Shown: piece by piece, positions 48,910-57,243 of the stretch | Position numbering within the stretch: the stretch's first letter is position 1 | How the letters are laid out: each line of letters begins with the position of its first letter | From: VYFG01 sp965221795 | Lineage (GTDB): Bacteria > Pseudomonadota > Gammaproteobacteria > Arenicellales > Poriferihabitantaceae | DNA length: 64,000 nucleotides | Assembly: GCA_965221795.1 (NCBI GenBank) | Contig: OZ244914.1 | Coordinates: 186,001 to 250,000, forward strand | Reading direction: 5' to 3' | Notes under the pieces: generated by a model | Told to the model about the DNA's origin: nothing | The model's input: the letters and a program-made list of their open reading frames with translations, nothing else | The model's database searches: none | Translations under genes and position numbers: made by a program

Positions 48910-49734
48910 TTACCGGAGGTCTGGATACCCGGCCGTAATGGCAGCCTGCTCCATCTCCAGTATCGGGGCATAGTCGGTACTGTTCACCGGGCTGAATTCG
49001 CGGATACGTAGGGTATTTCTGGCTTCGTCTGGGAGATCTGACAGTGCAAGATTCAACGCCAGGATGAGTTCAGAGGCCGAGATCAATGCCCCCTTGGGAT
49101 GGATGAAGGGCAGCCCAGTGGCGAATTCGGACTGACCGAATATCCGAATCTTTTTCCGCAGGTCCGGTTCCAGCAAGAGGGCGTGATGGAAGCTGACCGC
49201 ATCAATGGCAGCCAGAGCCACCTCTTTCCGGGCGACCATCCGAATACTTTCCAAATGGGAACCACTGAGGCGCACATTTCGGAAAAACGGTCCCGCATGG
49301 CTCAGGTCCTTCAGCGCATAGCGCAACGTATTCATGCCACTGTGGGAATCCGCTTGGTTCAGGGCTATATGCGATTGGCGGAAGGTAGGCAAGGCATTGC
49401 GGGTGTCTTCATGGTGGCAAACAAACCAACTGCAGTATCGTTGCTCCTCACATCCCGGCAAGTCGAAAGCCGGTACCGCCACCAGATCGTGTGTTCTTCG
49501 CCAGCGTTGGAGATAGGGATAACCGCAGGTATGTGCCAGGAGCAGGGTGGGTGCACGGTAAACCCGGTTCGAACCGTCGAAGGTGATTTCCAGAGGGGGT
49601 GGGCAATCGCCCGCTATCGTCTTCAGGTGAACGGGAAGCGTTTCCAGAAGTCTCTTCCACGCCATGCGCAAGGAAGGCGTAAAGGCATACATGCCACAGG
49701 CAATCGTCCAGGCATGCTTTTCTGATGAGTCCAT
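48910..49734 (-). CDS. PhnD-like substrate-binding protein without signal peptide
   Basis: 274 residues from the Met at 49734 (MDSSEKHAWTIACGMYAFTP). The pattern fits periplasmic phosphate/phosphonate binding proteins (PhnD/type-2 SBP): LLLAHTCGYPYLQRW, VCHHEDTRNALPTFRQSHIA, ALNQADSHSGMNTLRYALKD, SGSHLESIRMVARKEVALAA and IDAVSFH. There is no signal peptide or lipobox, and no ABC permease or ATPase gene nearby. Either an export signal was lost, or it acts in the cytosol or as an orphan sensor domain. An in-frame ATG at 49815 adds 27 unrelated residues. Confidence 0.7.
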   Translation of the reverse strand: MDSSEKHAWTIACGMYAFTPSLRMAWKRLLETLPVHLKTIAGDCPPPLEITFDGSNRVYRAPTLLLAHTCGYPYLQRWRRTHDLVAVPAFDLPGCEEQRYCSWFVCHHEDTRNALPTFRQSHIALNQADSHSGMNTLRYALKDLSHAGPFFRNVRLSGSHLESIRMVARKEVALAAIDAVSFHHALLLEPDLRKKIRIFGQSEFATGLPFIHPKGALISASELILALNLALSDLPDEARNTLRIREFSPVNSTDYAPILEMEQAAITAGYPDLR

Positions 49735-50173
49735 GGGGCCTCTCGGATCCGGATCACAACATGCCGGTTGGTAATGTCCCGATCTGCCATTCCCATGGTA
49801 GTCTGGTGAGGCCACCGAAGCGGGACCACCGAATCTTGCCAGGGATCAATCGGGATGGAACGGAATCAGAGCAATCCTTGCGGCGACTCAGGCACCGCCG
49901 AAGTGAAGTCATCGACAGCAAAGGAGATCAGGGATAAACCGGTGAACCCACGGGGCGAAACAGGTACCGAAGCCATTGGGAATAGCCTGTGAAGAAGAAT
50001 CCCCCTTTCCGTTCCAGCGTTTGGTCCGGTTCCTTTCGGAGCCTGGCCGGCAGTTGGTACCAGGGCAGTTCAGGATAGCGATGACGGTCCGCTCCAACAG
50101 GTTGTCCGCTAGGCGGTATTCGTAAAACGAACGCAGGCTGGTCAGAGCATGTCCGAAGCATACCGAAATCAGA
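49735..50173. other. Unassigned accessory DNA
   Basis: About 440 bases. A minus-strand frame includes YEYRLADNLLERTVIAIL across a frame change, but no family could be named. No RNA or clear hairpin was seen. Confidence 0.3.
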
Positions 50174-50359
50174 TCAGGCCCATGCCGGTAGCGTCAAAAG
50201 CGTATGCACTACCCAGAGTACAGCAGTCACTCCCAGCAAGTGGCATAACCACATCAGCCGTTCCTCAAGTGTGCCGGCCCACCGCTGCTGCAGGCACCGT
50301 TCTGCCATCCAGTACAGACTTCGGACCGGATGGATGACCATTCTGCCCAGCAAGGCCAT
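50174..50359 (-). CDS. Possible small membrane protein
   Basis: 61 residues: a basic, aromatic N-terminal half (MALLGRMVIHPVRSLYWMAE) and one hydrophobic helix (LCHLLGVTAVLWVVHTLLTL, about 38-57). No family recognised. It lies in the accessory segment between IS copies and may be a fragment. Confidence 0.35.
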   Translation of the reverse strand: MALLGRMVIHPVRSLYWMAERCLQQRWAGTLEERLMWLCHLLGVTAVLWVVHTLLTLPAWA

Positions 50360-50485
50360 GTTGATCCACCAGAGTCCTCGGGAAAGCCTCCCAATCCTTT
50401 GCCAGTATTTCCGGGTGTAAAAAAAAGAGAATCATATACATTCTACACCATCGGCACGTTGAGCAATGAGAGCGTAAAAATGACC

Positions 50486-50780
50486 AGAGCTTGTTAGCAC
50501 TACGCAGTGCATTGATGGCCAGCGCGAAGACGACGAATCCGAGATACATGACGTCAAGCTTGTCGAAGCGCGAGAAGATCCGGCGAAAGCCCTTGAGTCG
50601 CCGGAACAGGCACTCGACCTCGTTGCGCCGCCGGTACAGTTCCCGGTCGTATTCCCAGGGAGTGACTCGGTTGCTTTTCGGAGGTGCCACGGGCGTGAAG
50701 CCGAGGTCGGCAGCCAGCCAGTGGGTTTCATCGTCTTCATGGGCTTGGTACATGACGAACGCCGGTCGGTTCGTCGGCTT
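50486..50780 (-). pseudogene. C-terminal fragment of an IS5-family transposase
   Basis: Reads KPTNRPAFVMYQAHEDDETH, DLGFTPVAPPKSNRVTPWEY, DRELYRRRNEVECLFRRLKG and FRRIFSRFDKLDVMYLGFVV, the last third of an IS5-type transposase including the catalytic Glu in YRRRNEVE. The rest is missing. It is related to, but distinct from, the relic at 40906-41640. Confidence 0.85.
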
Positions 50781-51229
50781 CTCCGCTTGGCGGCCCGGAA
50801 AAATCTCCCGAGAGTCTTCCCGCATGAACGAAAGGAAATAATTGCCTGCCAGGAATTGTTTTGGTCGTATGAGACAAATCCTTCAGTATTCAGTCGCATG
50901 GATAATTGATCAGGCAATAGCAGGAAGTCTATTTCCCGTGCCTTGCTACCGCCGTTGGACTTTGATAGCATCATAAGAGGAGATGGCCTGCAAGTTCTCA
51001 AGTCTGTTCCTATGGGGGTATTGATCTCAGCCTCTGGTCTCCGCCATACATGCCTACTTCCGCCTTGTGTGGTGTGGTTTTCGAACGGGTTGGCTTTTCA
51101 CCCAATGGATGATTCTGATTCCAGCCCAAAATCCACAGTCCATCATGCTTTGCAAGCCAATCCTTCGAGATTCAAGTTGAACCACCATTTCAGTCAAGTC
51201 GGTCAGCGACCGACCCGGTTGCTCCGATC
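50781..51229. other. Unassigned gap before the PilV-like fragment
   Basis: About 450 bases. No recognisable gene. The frame of the PilV-like fragment stays open upstream to about 51120 without a clear start. Confidence 0.3.
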
Positions 51230-51765
51230 TTGATCAGTACCGAATTGCCGAGCGCCGAGATTGCGGAAAACGTGATGCGGGAATTTTATGGACGCGGAAC
51301 GCGAACCGGTACCCGGGTATCGGTGGAAATTCCGATTCCCGGGCATGAACCGGCACGTGAAGCGCTACTGGCTCGAGATGGTACTCGGGAAATGCAGGGG
51401 GACCTGAACATGGGTAGCAACGAAATAACGGATGCCCTCCGAGTTACCGCGACTGAACTCATCCAGTCCAACCAGCAAATAGTCGGCGATACAGTTGCAG
51501 GGCGGAGAGTAGTCGCCAAGAATCAACTGGAAATCCAGGCGGGTACAAATTCGACAACCATTTTCATTCTCACTTCAAAACCCTGAAAGATCTGTCCAAG
51601 CTGAACTGCTCAAGCAATGAACGAGTGACCGTCTCGGGGGGCGTGGTCAGCTGTTCTGCACTTCCAGATCCACCCGCTCCGAGTGCTGGCAGTGCAGGTG
51701 GGGCGTGTAGCGGTGATGGTGCGGGAGATTGCAACTGTTATTGCAGCAACCAGTGCGGAGCTTGA
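51230..51765 (+). pseudogene. PilV-like / tail-fibre-like fragment, frameshifted
   Basis: The segment MQGDLNMGSNEITDALRVTA, followed by VAGRRVVAKNQLEIQAG, resembles PilV-type minor pilins and other proteins with the (M)xGxLNMGxNxI motif. The frame stops at 51584-51586, while a second frame continues (HFKTLKDLSKLNCSSNERVT ... VVSCSALP) to a Cys-rich tail, CSGDGAGDCNCYCSNQCGA, ending at 51765. A single frameshift near 51550-51570 would join them. No pilin signal peptide was found, so the 5' part seems lost. TTG at 51230 is only a possible start. Confidence 0.55.
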
Positions 51766-51871
51766 ACATGACGGCCAGGCGAACCTTCCGGTTGCTGGCC
51801 GTATGCCTTGATTTCAGGGGCGGCTACCCGGTATCACCCGGCCCCGAACCGCACGCATGGGCCGCTCCCGG

Positions 51872-52506
51872 CTACTGGTTGCCGCCGAGCAACCCGCCCC
51901 CGGGTCCGACCCTAGCGCAGCCCTTGCCGCCCATGAACAGGAAGTAGGCACTCCCTGAGCTGGCCGCGTTGACTACGGAGGTCAATCGTAAGGTACTCAC
52001 CACGAGCTCGCCGGGGCCCTGATTGGGATTTCTGGCGTTGCGGTTGCTCCAGATGTGGGCGCCGGCTACGGGGCGCATCTCGTAGATATTCTCCCCAATA
52101 CCAGGGGCGGATATGCCCCATCTCCCAGGGGGCACTCGCTGCCATGCACCTCTGTTGCTATTCTCATTTCTCCACTCCCAGTCGTCGAAGACGGGGGAGC
52201 CTACCCGGAATTCATTCCCAATCTCAGCAAAAACAGTGGTCGGGAAGTCACCTCGAGTGCGGGTCTGGCCGTCGGTGCTCGATAGGGTGAGCGCGATGCG
52301 GCCCGGCCTGGTGTGGTCGCCACAGCCATCTACGACTGGGGAAACGCTTTTGAGTGTCATGGCGCAAGTCGCCCGGGTGCAGGCGGTCTGCGCCTGCGCC
52401 GGTCCTGCCGACAGCAGGAAGAGCGTCATCGCGGCCGCGAGGGTCGCTAGTTTAGCGAGGAGGGGGGGGGGGGGGGGGGGGGGGGAAATAGGGTTGTGCG
52501 GTGCAT
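51872..52506 (-). CDS. Phase-variable secreted protein of unknown function
   Basis: The ATG at 52506 has an excellent ribosome binding site (GGAAGG, six bases before). It codes MHRTTLF and then enters a 24-base C tract. As given this frame stops after PPPPPPPPSSLN. With 25 or 22 C it would continue as PLLAKLATLAAAMTLFLLSA, a signal peptide ending AQA, followed by about 175 residues with four Cys (TACTRATCAM, VDGCGDH, GKGCARV) and ending GPGGGLLGGNQ. No family recognised. The layout copies that of the autotransporter at 15612. The alternative start at the internal Met (52429) would give only a weak signal peptide. Confidence 0.7.
52462..52485 (-). repeat. 24-base poly-C tract (poly-G on + strand)
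   Basis: Uninterrupted run of 24, directly after codon 7 of the minus-strand gene starting at 52506. In frame for the secreted product only with 25 or 22 C. Same length and same required change as the tract at 15634-15657. Confidence 0.85.
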
Positions 52507-52676
52507 TTTTGGCCTTCCGAATAATATAAATAATATAGGATTGAACTTCATACCACGGCTTGAACGGAATGTCAACCGACAGTTTCCCGGCAGCGGCTCA
52601 GTTTGAAATATCCGAATTCCGCTTGCAGGCATTGAGCCGGCCTGGTACAGGCGGCAGTCGCAGTAGGGGACAGTCC

Positions 52677-52976
52677 TTAGCCTGTGATGGCGGGGACGCT
52701 CGGCCACCGGATGATGACGCCGAGAATGACGACCGCCGCCACCCACAGCCCGATCTGCCAACGCAGGTTGTCCTTGTCGCGCCTGGCCATGTCGGCATCA
52801 CGCCTGGCCATGTCGGCTTGCATGTCGGTTTTCCAGTCGGCCATGTCGGCCCGGAAACGCTCGAGCGTTCCCTGAAGGTCGGACTGCAGTGTCTTCATTC
52901 GTTCCTCCAGCACGGCGTGCTGTTTCTTCAACTCGGCAAGGTCTTTTGCCTGTTCGTGACTCGCGGATTCTTCCAT
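52677..52976 (-). CDS. Coiled-coil protein with C-terminal membrane anchor
   Basis: 99 residues. A long charged helix (HEQAKDLAELKKQHAVLEER) with a short internal repeat (ADMADWKTDMQADMARRDAD then MARRDKDN) precedes one membrane helix (IGLWVAAVVILGVIIRW, about 74-90). Likely tail-anchored in the inner membrane. It resembles small coiled-coil proteins of unknown role. Same strand as, and 170 bases upstream of, the poly-C gene. Confidence 0.7.
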   Translation of the reverse strand: MEESASHEQAKDLAELKKQHAVLEERMKTLQSDLQGTLERFRADMADWKTDMQADMARRDADMARRDKDNLRWQIGLWVAAVVILGVIIRWPSVPAITG

Positions 52977-53013
52977 GTCCCCATTCTATACGATCATCAG
53001 CCGGTTTTTCAAT

Positions 53014-53058
53014 CCCCAATTCCACTCTGGAGTGTTGCACTTCGGAGTGGAATTGGGG
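53014..53058. repeat. Large palindrome with 14-bp perfect arms
   Basis: CCCCAATTCCACTC (53014-53027) and GAGTGGAATTGGGG (53045-53058) are exact complements; the centre also pairs (AGTG TTG CACT). The right half, 53033-53058, matches 20214-20239 at 24 of 26 bases. It could be two IS ends joined head to head. Confidence 0.8.
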
Positions 53059-53188
53059 TATTCCGATGTTGGCCCTATGCATCTTCAAGATTGTCAAAAT
53101 CAAGGCTGAACCCATGCAAATATCCTCATAATTTGAACTGCTGGTCAAAACGTCTTTGATAAATTTGTGGGGTGTACAATGTTATATA

Positions 53189-54744
53189 GTCGGCCCTGAA
53201 AAAAACCTGTTTCAGGGGGCCGCAAGCACCCGCGGTGGGACACTGCCCAACTCGGAGGCCGGCAGTTTCCATCGCCCCGTCGTCCCCGGGCGCTCCTGGG
53301 CCCTCAAAACGTCGAAAATGCGGCCTCCAAGGCCCCAATCCAGCGACCCAAAAACCGCAGCGGACGGCGGATCCGCCGCCGGTGGTGACCGGCACCGCAC
53401 CGCAGGACATTCCTCCGGTCGCCCTCCCTTCCCCGGAGCCCGTTCCTTCCCGGATGACCATCCGATTTCCGATGCCCGATCACGGGCTCCATCGCCTGCC
53501 GCCGCAGGCACTTCTTCCGCCGCCGGGTTACGAGGCCTCGCCGCGGCCCGGACCGGGATCCGGCAGCCTCGCCCTCGCCATGTCCCCGGTACCCTCGGTC
53601 CACGAATACCTCATCCATCGACCGCCCCGTCCGGCGTCGCACCGGATCCAGAGCGGGCTCAGCGTATGTCCGTCATCAGGATTCCCCGCCCGCGCCATCC
53701 CGCCCAGGAGGAAGTGGCTGCGGTGGGGGGTGGCCATACTCCCCTGGACACCGAATTCGTACCGCCGGTGGGCCTTGCCCTTGCGGATACACTCGACGTC
53801 CGGGGCCTGCCGGCGGGACCGCGGGTTCCGGCCCTTCGGCTCCGGCGCCCGTACCCGCCGGGCCATCGCCCGTTCGTCCGCAAACGCCGGCTCCCGATCG
53901 GGTCTCCCCGCGGTGTTTCGTTCCCGGTCCCGGACCACCCGGCCCAGGTCGGTCCGCAAACTCTTGACCGGACGGTTCATACGGCGCAGTTCCGGGCATG
54001 GGCAACCCGGTTCGCCTGCAGCCGCGCCTGCGGCCCCTGGCGGGCGTCGCTCTGGCGCCACTTCCCCTCATACCGCGGGCACCGTTTCACCCGTCGCACC
54101 CGGGAACGGTTCCACCGCTGGCCATCGGTCGGAAAGGTTACCGCCTGGTCCGGCACGGTCGTATCGACCGTCACCCGCCGCCACGCCCGTGGCTTCCCGG
54201 TGCCGCTCGTAAGACCGGCATCGATCGTCGCTGGCAGGACCCACTCGGCCCCGGCCGTCCCGATGCGCGGGCGACACCGCGTCCGGCGGCTCGGGTCGAT
54301 CGGCGGATGAGGCGGGCAATAGTCCTCGCCGCAACAGGACTGCCCGTAGGGATTCTCCACCCCACCAGCGACCACCGCCTCGTCCGAGAGTGGGTACACC
54401 GGCTGCAGAGACTCCCGCCCGACCATCCCACGCGTAAGCTGGCCGGGACTACCACGGTCAGGGCCGTACCGCACACCGAAGGTCTCGTCGAATCGGGACC
54501 CGTCCAGGATTCCGGCCAGGCGAACCCGCGCATGGCGCGGATCCAGCCGGTTTTGCAGGCGATTTCGGAACCGATCGTGGGATTCGGCACCCGCACAGGG
54601 TCTGGGACGCAGGTGGTCCTCGGAAATGGCAAGGAAGGGAGCGTCCATGAGTCCAGATCCGGCCATTGGAATCCATACTTTCAGGGAATAGATTTCAGCA
54701 TATTCAGATCGTGACCGCTGAATTTGGGATTTTTCAGGATCGAC
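53189..54744 (-). mobile_element. IS copy 2 (same element as copy 1)
   Basis: Same ends as copy 1. Flanks are TATATA on the left (53183-53188) and TATCTA on the right (54745-54750), the reverse of copy 1. Same orientation as copies 1 and 3. Confidence 0.85.
53212..54666 (-). pseudogene. IS transposase, copy 2, frameshifted
   Basis: Same protein as copy 1 but split among at least three frames: an N-terminal part 54666 to about 53980, a middle part to about 53660 (ending after PDDGHTL), then EVFVDRGYRGHGE and QAMEPVIGHRKSDGHPGRN in another frame, and the tail in a further one. Inactive. Confidence 0.85.
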
Positions 54745-54782
54745 TATCTAAGGTGCGAGGAATTCCGCAATTCGTGAGAAAA

Positions 54783-54814
54783 TACACGAAATTAGTGTAT
54801 AATATTTTCGTGTA
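54783..54814. promoter_or_regulatory. Promoter/operator of the toxin-antitoxin operon
   Basis: TACACGAAA (54783-54791) and TTTCGTGTA (54806-54814) are a perfect 9-bp inverted repeat that brackets a TATAAT box (54798-54803), 20 bases before the antitoxin ATG. Binding by the antitoxin or the complex would cover the promoter, as usual for such operons. No good -35 is visible. Confidence 0.65.
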
Positions 54815-54834
54815 AATTTTAATCAGATGAAACA

Positions 54835-55059
54835 ATGAAGAACATAACGCTCAGCGCAGATACTGATTTAATTGAAAAAGCGCGTGAATGTGCAGTCGCC
54901 GAGCATACGACATTAAATGCACAATTCCGAATATGGTTGGAAAATTATGTACAACGGGAACAAAAAAGTGAACGGGCCATTAAAACGATCCACGAATTAC
55001 AAGGCAGTATTTTTTCCAGCGGCCGCAAGTTCTCCCGAGAGGAAATGAATGAACGATAA
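54835..55059 (+). CDS. VapB-type antitoxin (ribbon-helix-helix-like)
   Basis: 74 residues: MKNITLSADTDLIEKARECA followed by a second helix (TTLNAQFRIWLENYV), typical of ribbon-helix-helix antitoxins, then a polar tail (SSGRKFSREEMNER) that would bind the toxin. Overlaps the toxin gene by 11 bases. AT-rich codon use contrasts with the GC-rich IS copies on both sides. Confidence 0.85.
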   Translation: MKNITLSADTDLIEKARECAVAEHTTLNAQFRIWLENYVQREQKSERAIKTIHELQGSIFSSGRKFSREEMNER

Positions 55060-55465
55060 ATACTTTATTGATTCAAATGTGCTTATATACGTGTTTGACG
55101 AAACTGACTATGCTAAACGCACACGATCTGAGGATTTGATTCAATTAGCAGTGAGAGAAGGAATTGGCTGCATCAGTTATCAGGTTGTTCAGGAAACAAT
55201 CAATGTAGTCACGAGAAAATTGAGTGCGACAGCAACACAAGCACATCAATTTCTTGAAGATGTATTGGTTCCTTTATGGTCCGTCAATTCGACTAAGCGA
55301 CTCTACCGCTGTGGACTTGATATTATGCGGCGTTACAGATTTTCATTTTACGATAGTCTGATAGTCGCTGCCGCACTGGAAGGCAAGTGTAGAACCTTGT
55401 TCAGCGAAGACTTGCAAGATGGTCAAATTATCGAAAAAATTACCATCGTAAATCCGTTCAATTAG
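55049..55465 (+). CDS. VapC-type PIN-domain toxin
   Basis: 138 residues, a PIN-domain ribonuclease. The acidic active-site residues are visible: D in YFIDSNVLIYVFD (about 8), E in VVQETINVVTRK (about 53), D in FSFYDSLIVAAAL (about 108) and D in LFSEDLQDGQIIE (about 126). VapC toxins cut tRNA or rRNA when free of antitoxin. The RNA target cannot be told. Confidence 0.88.
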   Translation: MNDKYFIDSNVLIYVFDETDYAKRTRSEDLIQLAVREGIGCISYQVVQETINVVTRKLSATATQAHQFLEDVLVPLWSVNSTKRLYRCGLDIMRRYRFSFYDSLIVAAALEGKCRTLFSEDLQDGQIIEKITIVNPFN

Positions 55466-55543
55466 ACAGAATCTAGAATTCTAAAGCCAACTTGCTTCTA
55501 CCATGAATGTATCATGGGTGGTGGCAGTGTTGCCGACTATTTA

Positions 55544-57093
55544 GTCGGCCCTGAAAAAAACCTGTTTCAGGTAGCCGCAAGCACCCGCGGTGGGACACTG
55601 CCCAACTCGGAGGCCGGCAGTTTCCATCGCCCCGTCGTCCCCGGGCGCTCCTGGGCCCTCCAAACGTCGAAAATGCGGCCTCCAAGGCCCCCAATCCAGC
55701 GACCCAAAAACCGCAGCGGACGGCGGATCCGCCGCCGGTGGTGACCGGCACCGCACCGCAGGACATTCCTCCGGTCGCCTTCCCTTCCCTGAAGCCCGTT
55801 CCTTCCCGGATGGCCATCCGATTTCCGATGCCCGATCACGGGCTCCATCGCCTGCCGCCGTCGCCGGCACTGCTTCCGCCGTCGGGTCACGAGGCCTCGC
55901 CGCGGCCCGGACCGGGATCCGGCAGCCTCACCTTCGCCATGTCCCCGGTACCCGCGGTCCACGAATACCTCATCCATCGACCGCCCCGACCGGCGTCGCA
56001 CCGGATCCAGAGCGGGCTTCCGCGTATGTCCGTCATCAGGATTCCCCGCCCGCGCCATCCCGCCCAGGAGGAAGTGGCTCCGGTGGGGGGTGGCCATGCT
56101 CCCCTGGACCCCGAATTCGTACCGCCGGTGGGCCTTGCCCTTGCGGATACACTCGACGTCCGGGGCCTGCCGGCGGTACCGCTGGTTCCGGCCCTTCGGC
56201 TCCGGCGCCCGTACCCGCCGGGCCATCGCCCGTTCGTCCGCAAACGCCAGCTCCCGATCGGGTCTCCCCGCGGTGTTTCGTTCCCGGTCCCGGACCCCCC
56301 GACCCAGGTCGGTCCGCAGACTCTTGACCGGACGGTTCATACGGCGCCGCTGCCGGGCCTGGGCAACCCGGTTCGCCCGCAGCCCCTGGCGGGCGTCGCG
56401 CTGGCCCCACTTCCCCTCATACCGCTGGCACCGTTTCACCCGCCGCACCCGGGAACGATTCAACAGCTTGCCATCGGTCGGGAAAGTCACGGCCTGGTCC
56501 GGCACGGTCGTATCGACCGTCACCCGCCGCCACGCCCGCGGCTTCGCGGTGCCGCTCGTAAGACCGGCATCGATCGTCGCTGGCAGGACCCACTCGGCCC
56601 CGGCCGTCCCGATGCGCGGGCGACACCGCGTCCGGCGGCTCGGGTCGATCGGCGGATGAGGCGGGCAATAGTCCTCGCCGCAACAGGACTGCCCGTAGGG
56701 ATTCTCCCCCCAACCGGCGACCACCGCCTCGTCCGAGAGTGGGTACACCGGCTGGAGAGACTCCCGCCCGACCATCCCACGCGTGGGCTGGCCGGGACTA
56801 CCGCGGTCGGGGCCGTACCGCACCCCGAAGGTCTCGTCGCATCGGGATCCGTTCCGGGTCCCGGCCAGGCGAACCCGCGCATGGCGCCGATCCAGCCGGT
56901 TTTCCAGGCGATTTCGGAACCGATCGTGGGATTCGGTACCCGCACAGGGTCTGGGACGCAGGTGGTCATCGGAAATGGCAAGGAAGGGAGCGTCCATGAG
57001 TCCAGACCCGGCCATTGGAATCCATACTTTCAGGGAATATATTCCAGCATATTCAGATCGTGACCGCTGAATTTGGGATTTTTCAGGATCTAC
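55544..57093 (-). mobile_element. IS copy 3 (same element, clean target duplication)
   Basis: Same ends as copies 1 and 2 (right end GTAGATCC instead of GTCGATCC). Flanked on both sides by TATTTA (55538-55543 and 57094-57099), a perfect target duplication, so this copy arose by simple insertion. Confidence 0.9.
55567..57015 (-). CDS. IS5/IS1182-type DDE transposase, copy 3
   Basis: 482 residues, uninterrupted. Same DDE residues as copy 1: RRVTVDTTVPDQAVTFPTDG, VFVDRGYRGHGE, QAMEPVIGHRKSDGHPGRN. A few residues are lost around RQGLRANRVAQARQRRRM compared with copy 1. It shares most unusual substitutions with the other two copies. Confidence 0.75.
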   Translation of the reverse strand: MAGSGLMDAPFLAISDDHLRPRPCAGTESHDRFRNRLENRLDRRHARVRLAGTRNGSRCDETFGVRYGPDRGSPGQPTRGMVGRESLQPVYPLSDEAVVAGWGENPYGQSCCGEDYCPPHPPIDPSRRTRCRPRIGTAGAEWVLPATIDAGLTSGTAKPRAWRRVTVDTTVPDQAVTFPTDGKLLNRSRVRRVKRCQRYEGKWGQRDARQGLRANRVAQARQRRRMNRPVKSLRTDLGRGVRDRERNTAGRPDRELAFADERAMARRVRAPEPKGRNQRYRRQAPDVECIRKGKAHRRYEFGVQGSMATPHRSHFLLGGMARAGNPDDGHTRKPALDPVRRRSGRSMDEVFVDRGYRGHGEGEAAGSRSGPRRGLVTRRRKQCRRRRQAMEPVIGHRKSDGHPGRNGLQGREGDRRNVLRCGAGHHRRRIRRPLRFLGRWIGGLGGRIFDVWRAQERPGTTGRWKLPASELGSVPPRVLAAT

Positions 57094-57243
57094 TATTTAT
57101 GATCGGAAATACTCCCTTCATTAGCAAATGAATGGCTGCGCCAGCTGTTGAGACTGTCATCAGGGATTGAGAGAAAAATGCCGTTGTTCAGGATACAAAA
57201 ACTTCGAGCCCTGGAAGGACTTCACCATTGGGGCAAAAAGCAA

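Noticed and set aside
51230..51765. Active shufflon
   Set aside because: No inverted recombination repeats, no alternative C-terminal cassettes and no Rci-type recombinase were found nearby.
51768..51947. Small plus-strand frame right after the PilV-like fragment
   Set aside because: Pro-rich, no binding site, and antisense to the end of the secreted poly-C gene.
53189..57093. Composite transposon made of IS copies 2 and 3 around vapBC
   Set aside because: The outer flanks differ (TATATA against TATTTA) and copy 3 has its own perfect target duplication, so the two did not insert as one unit.
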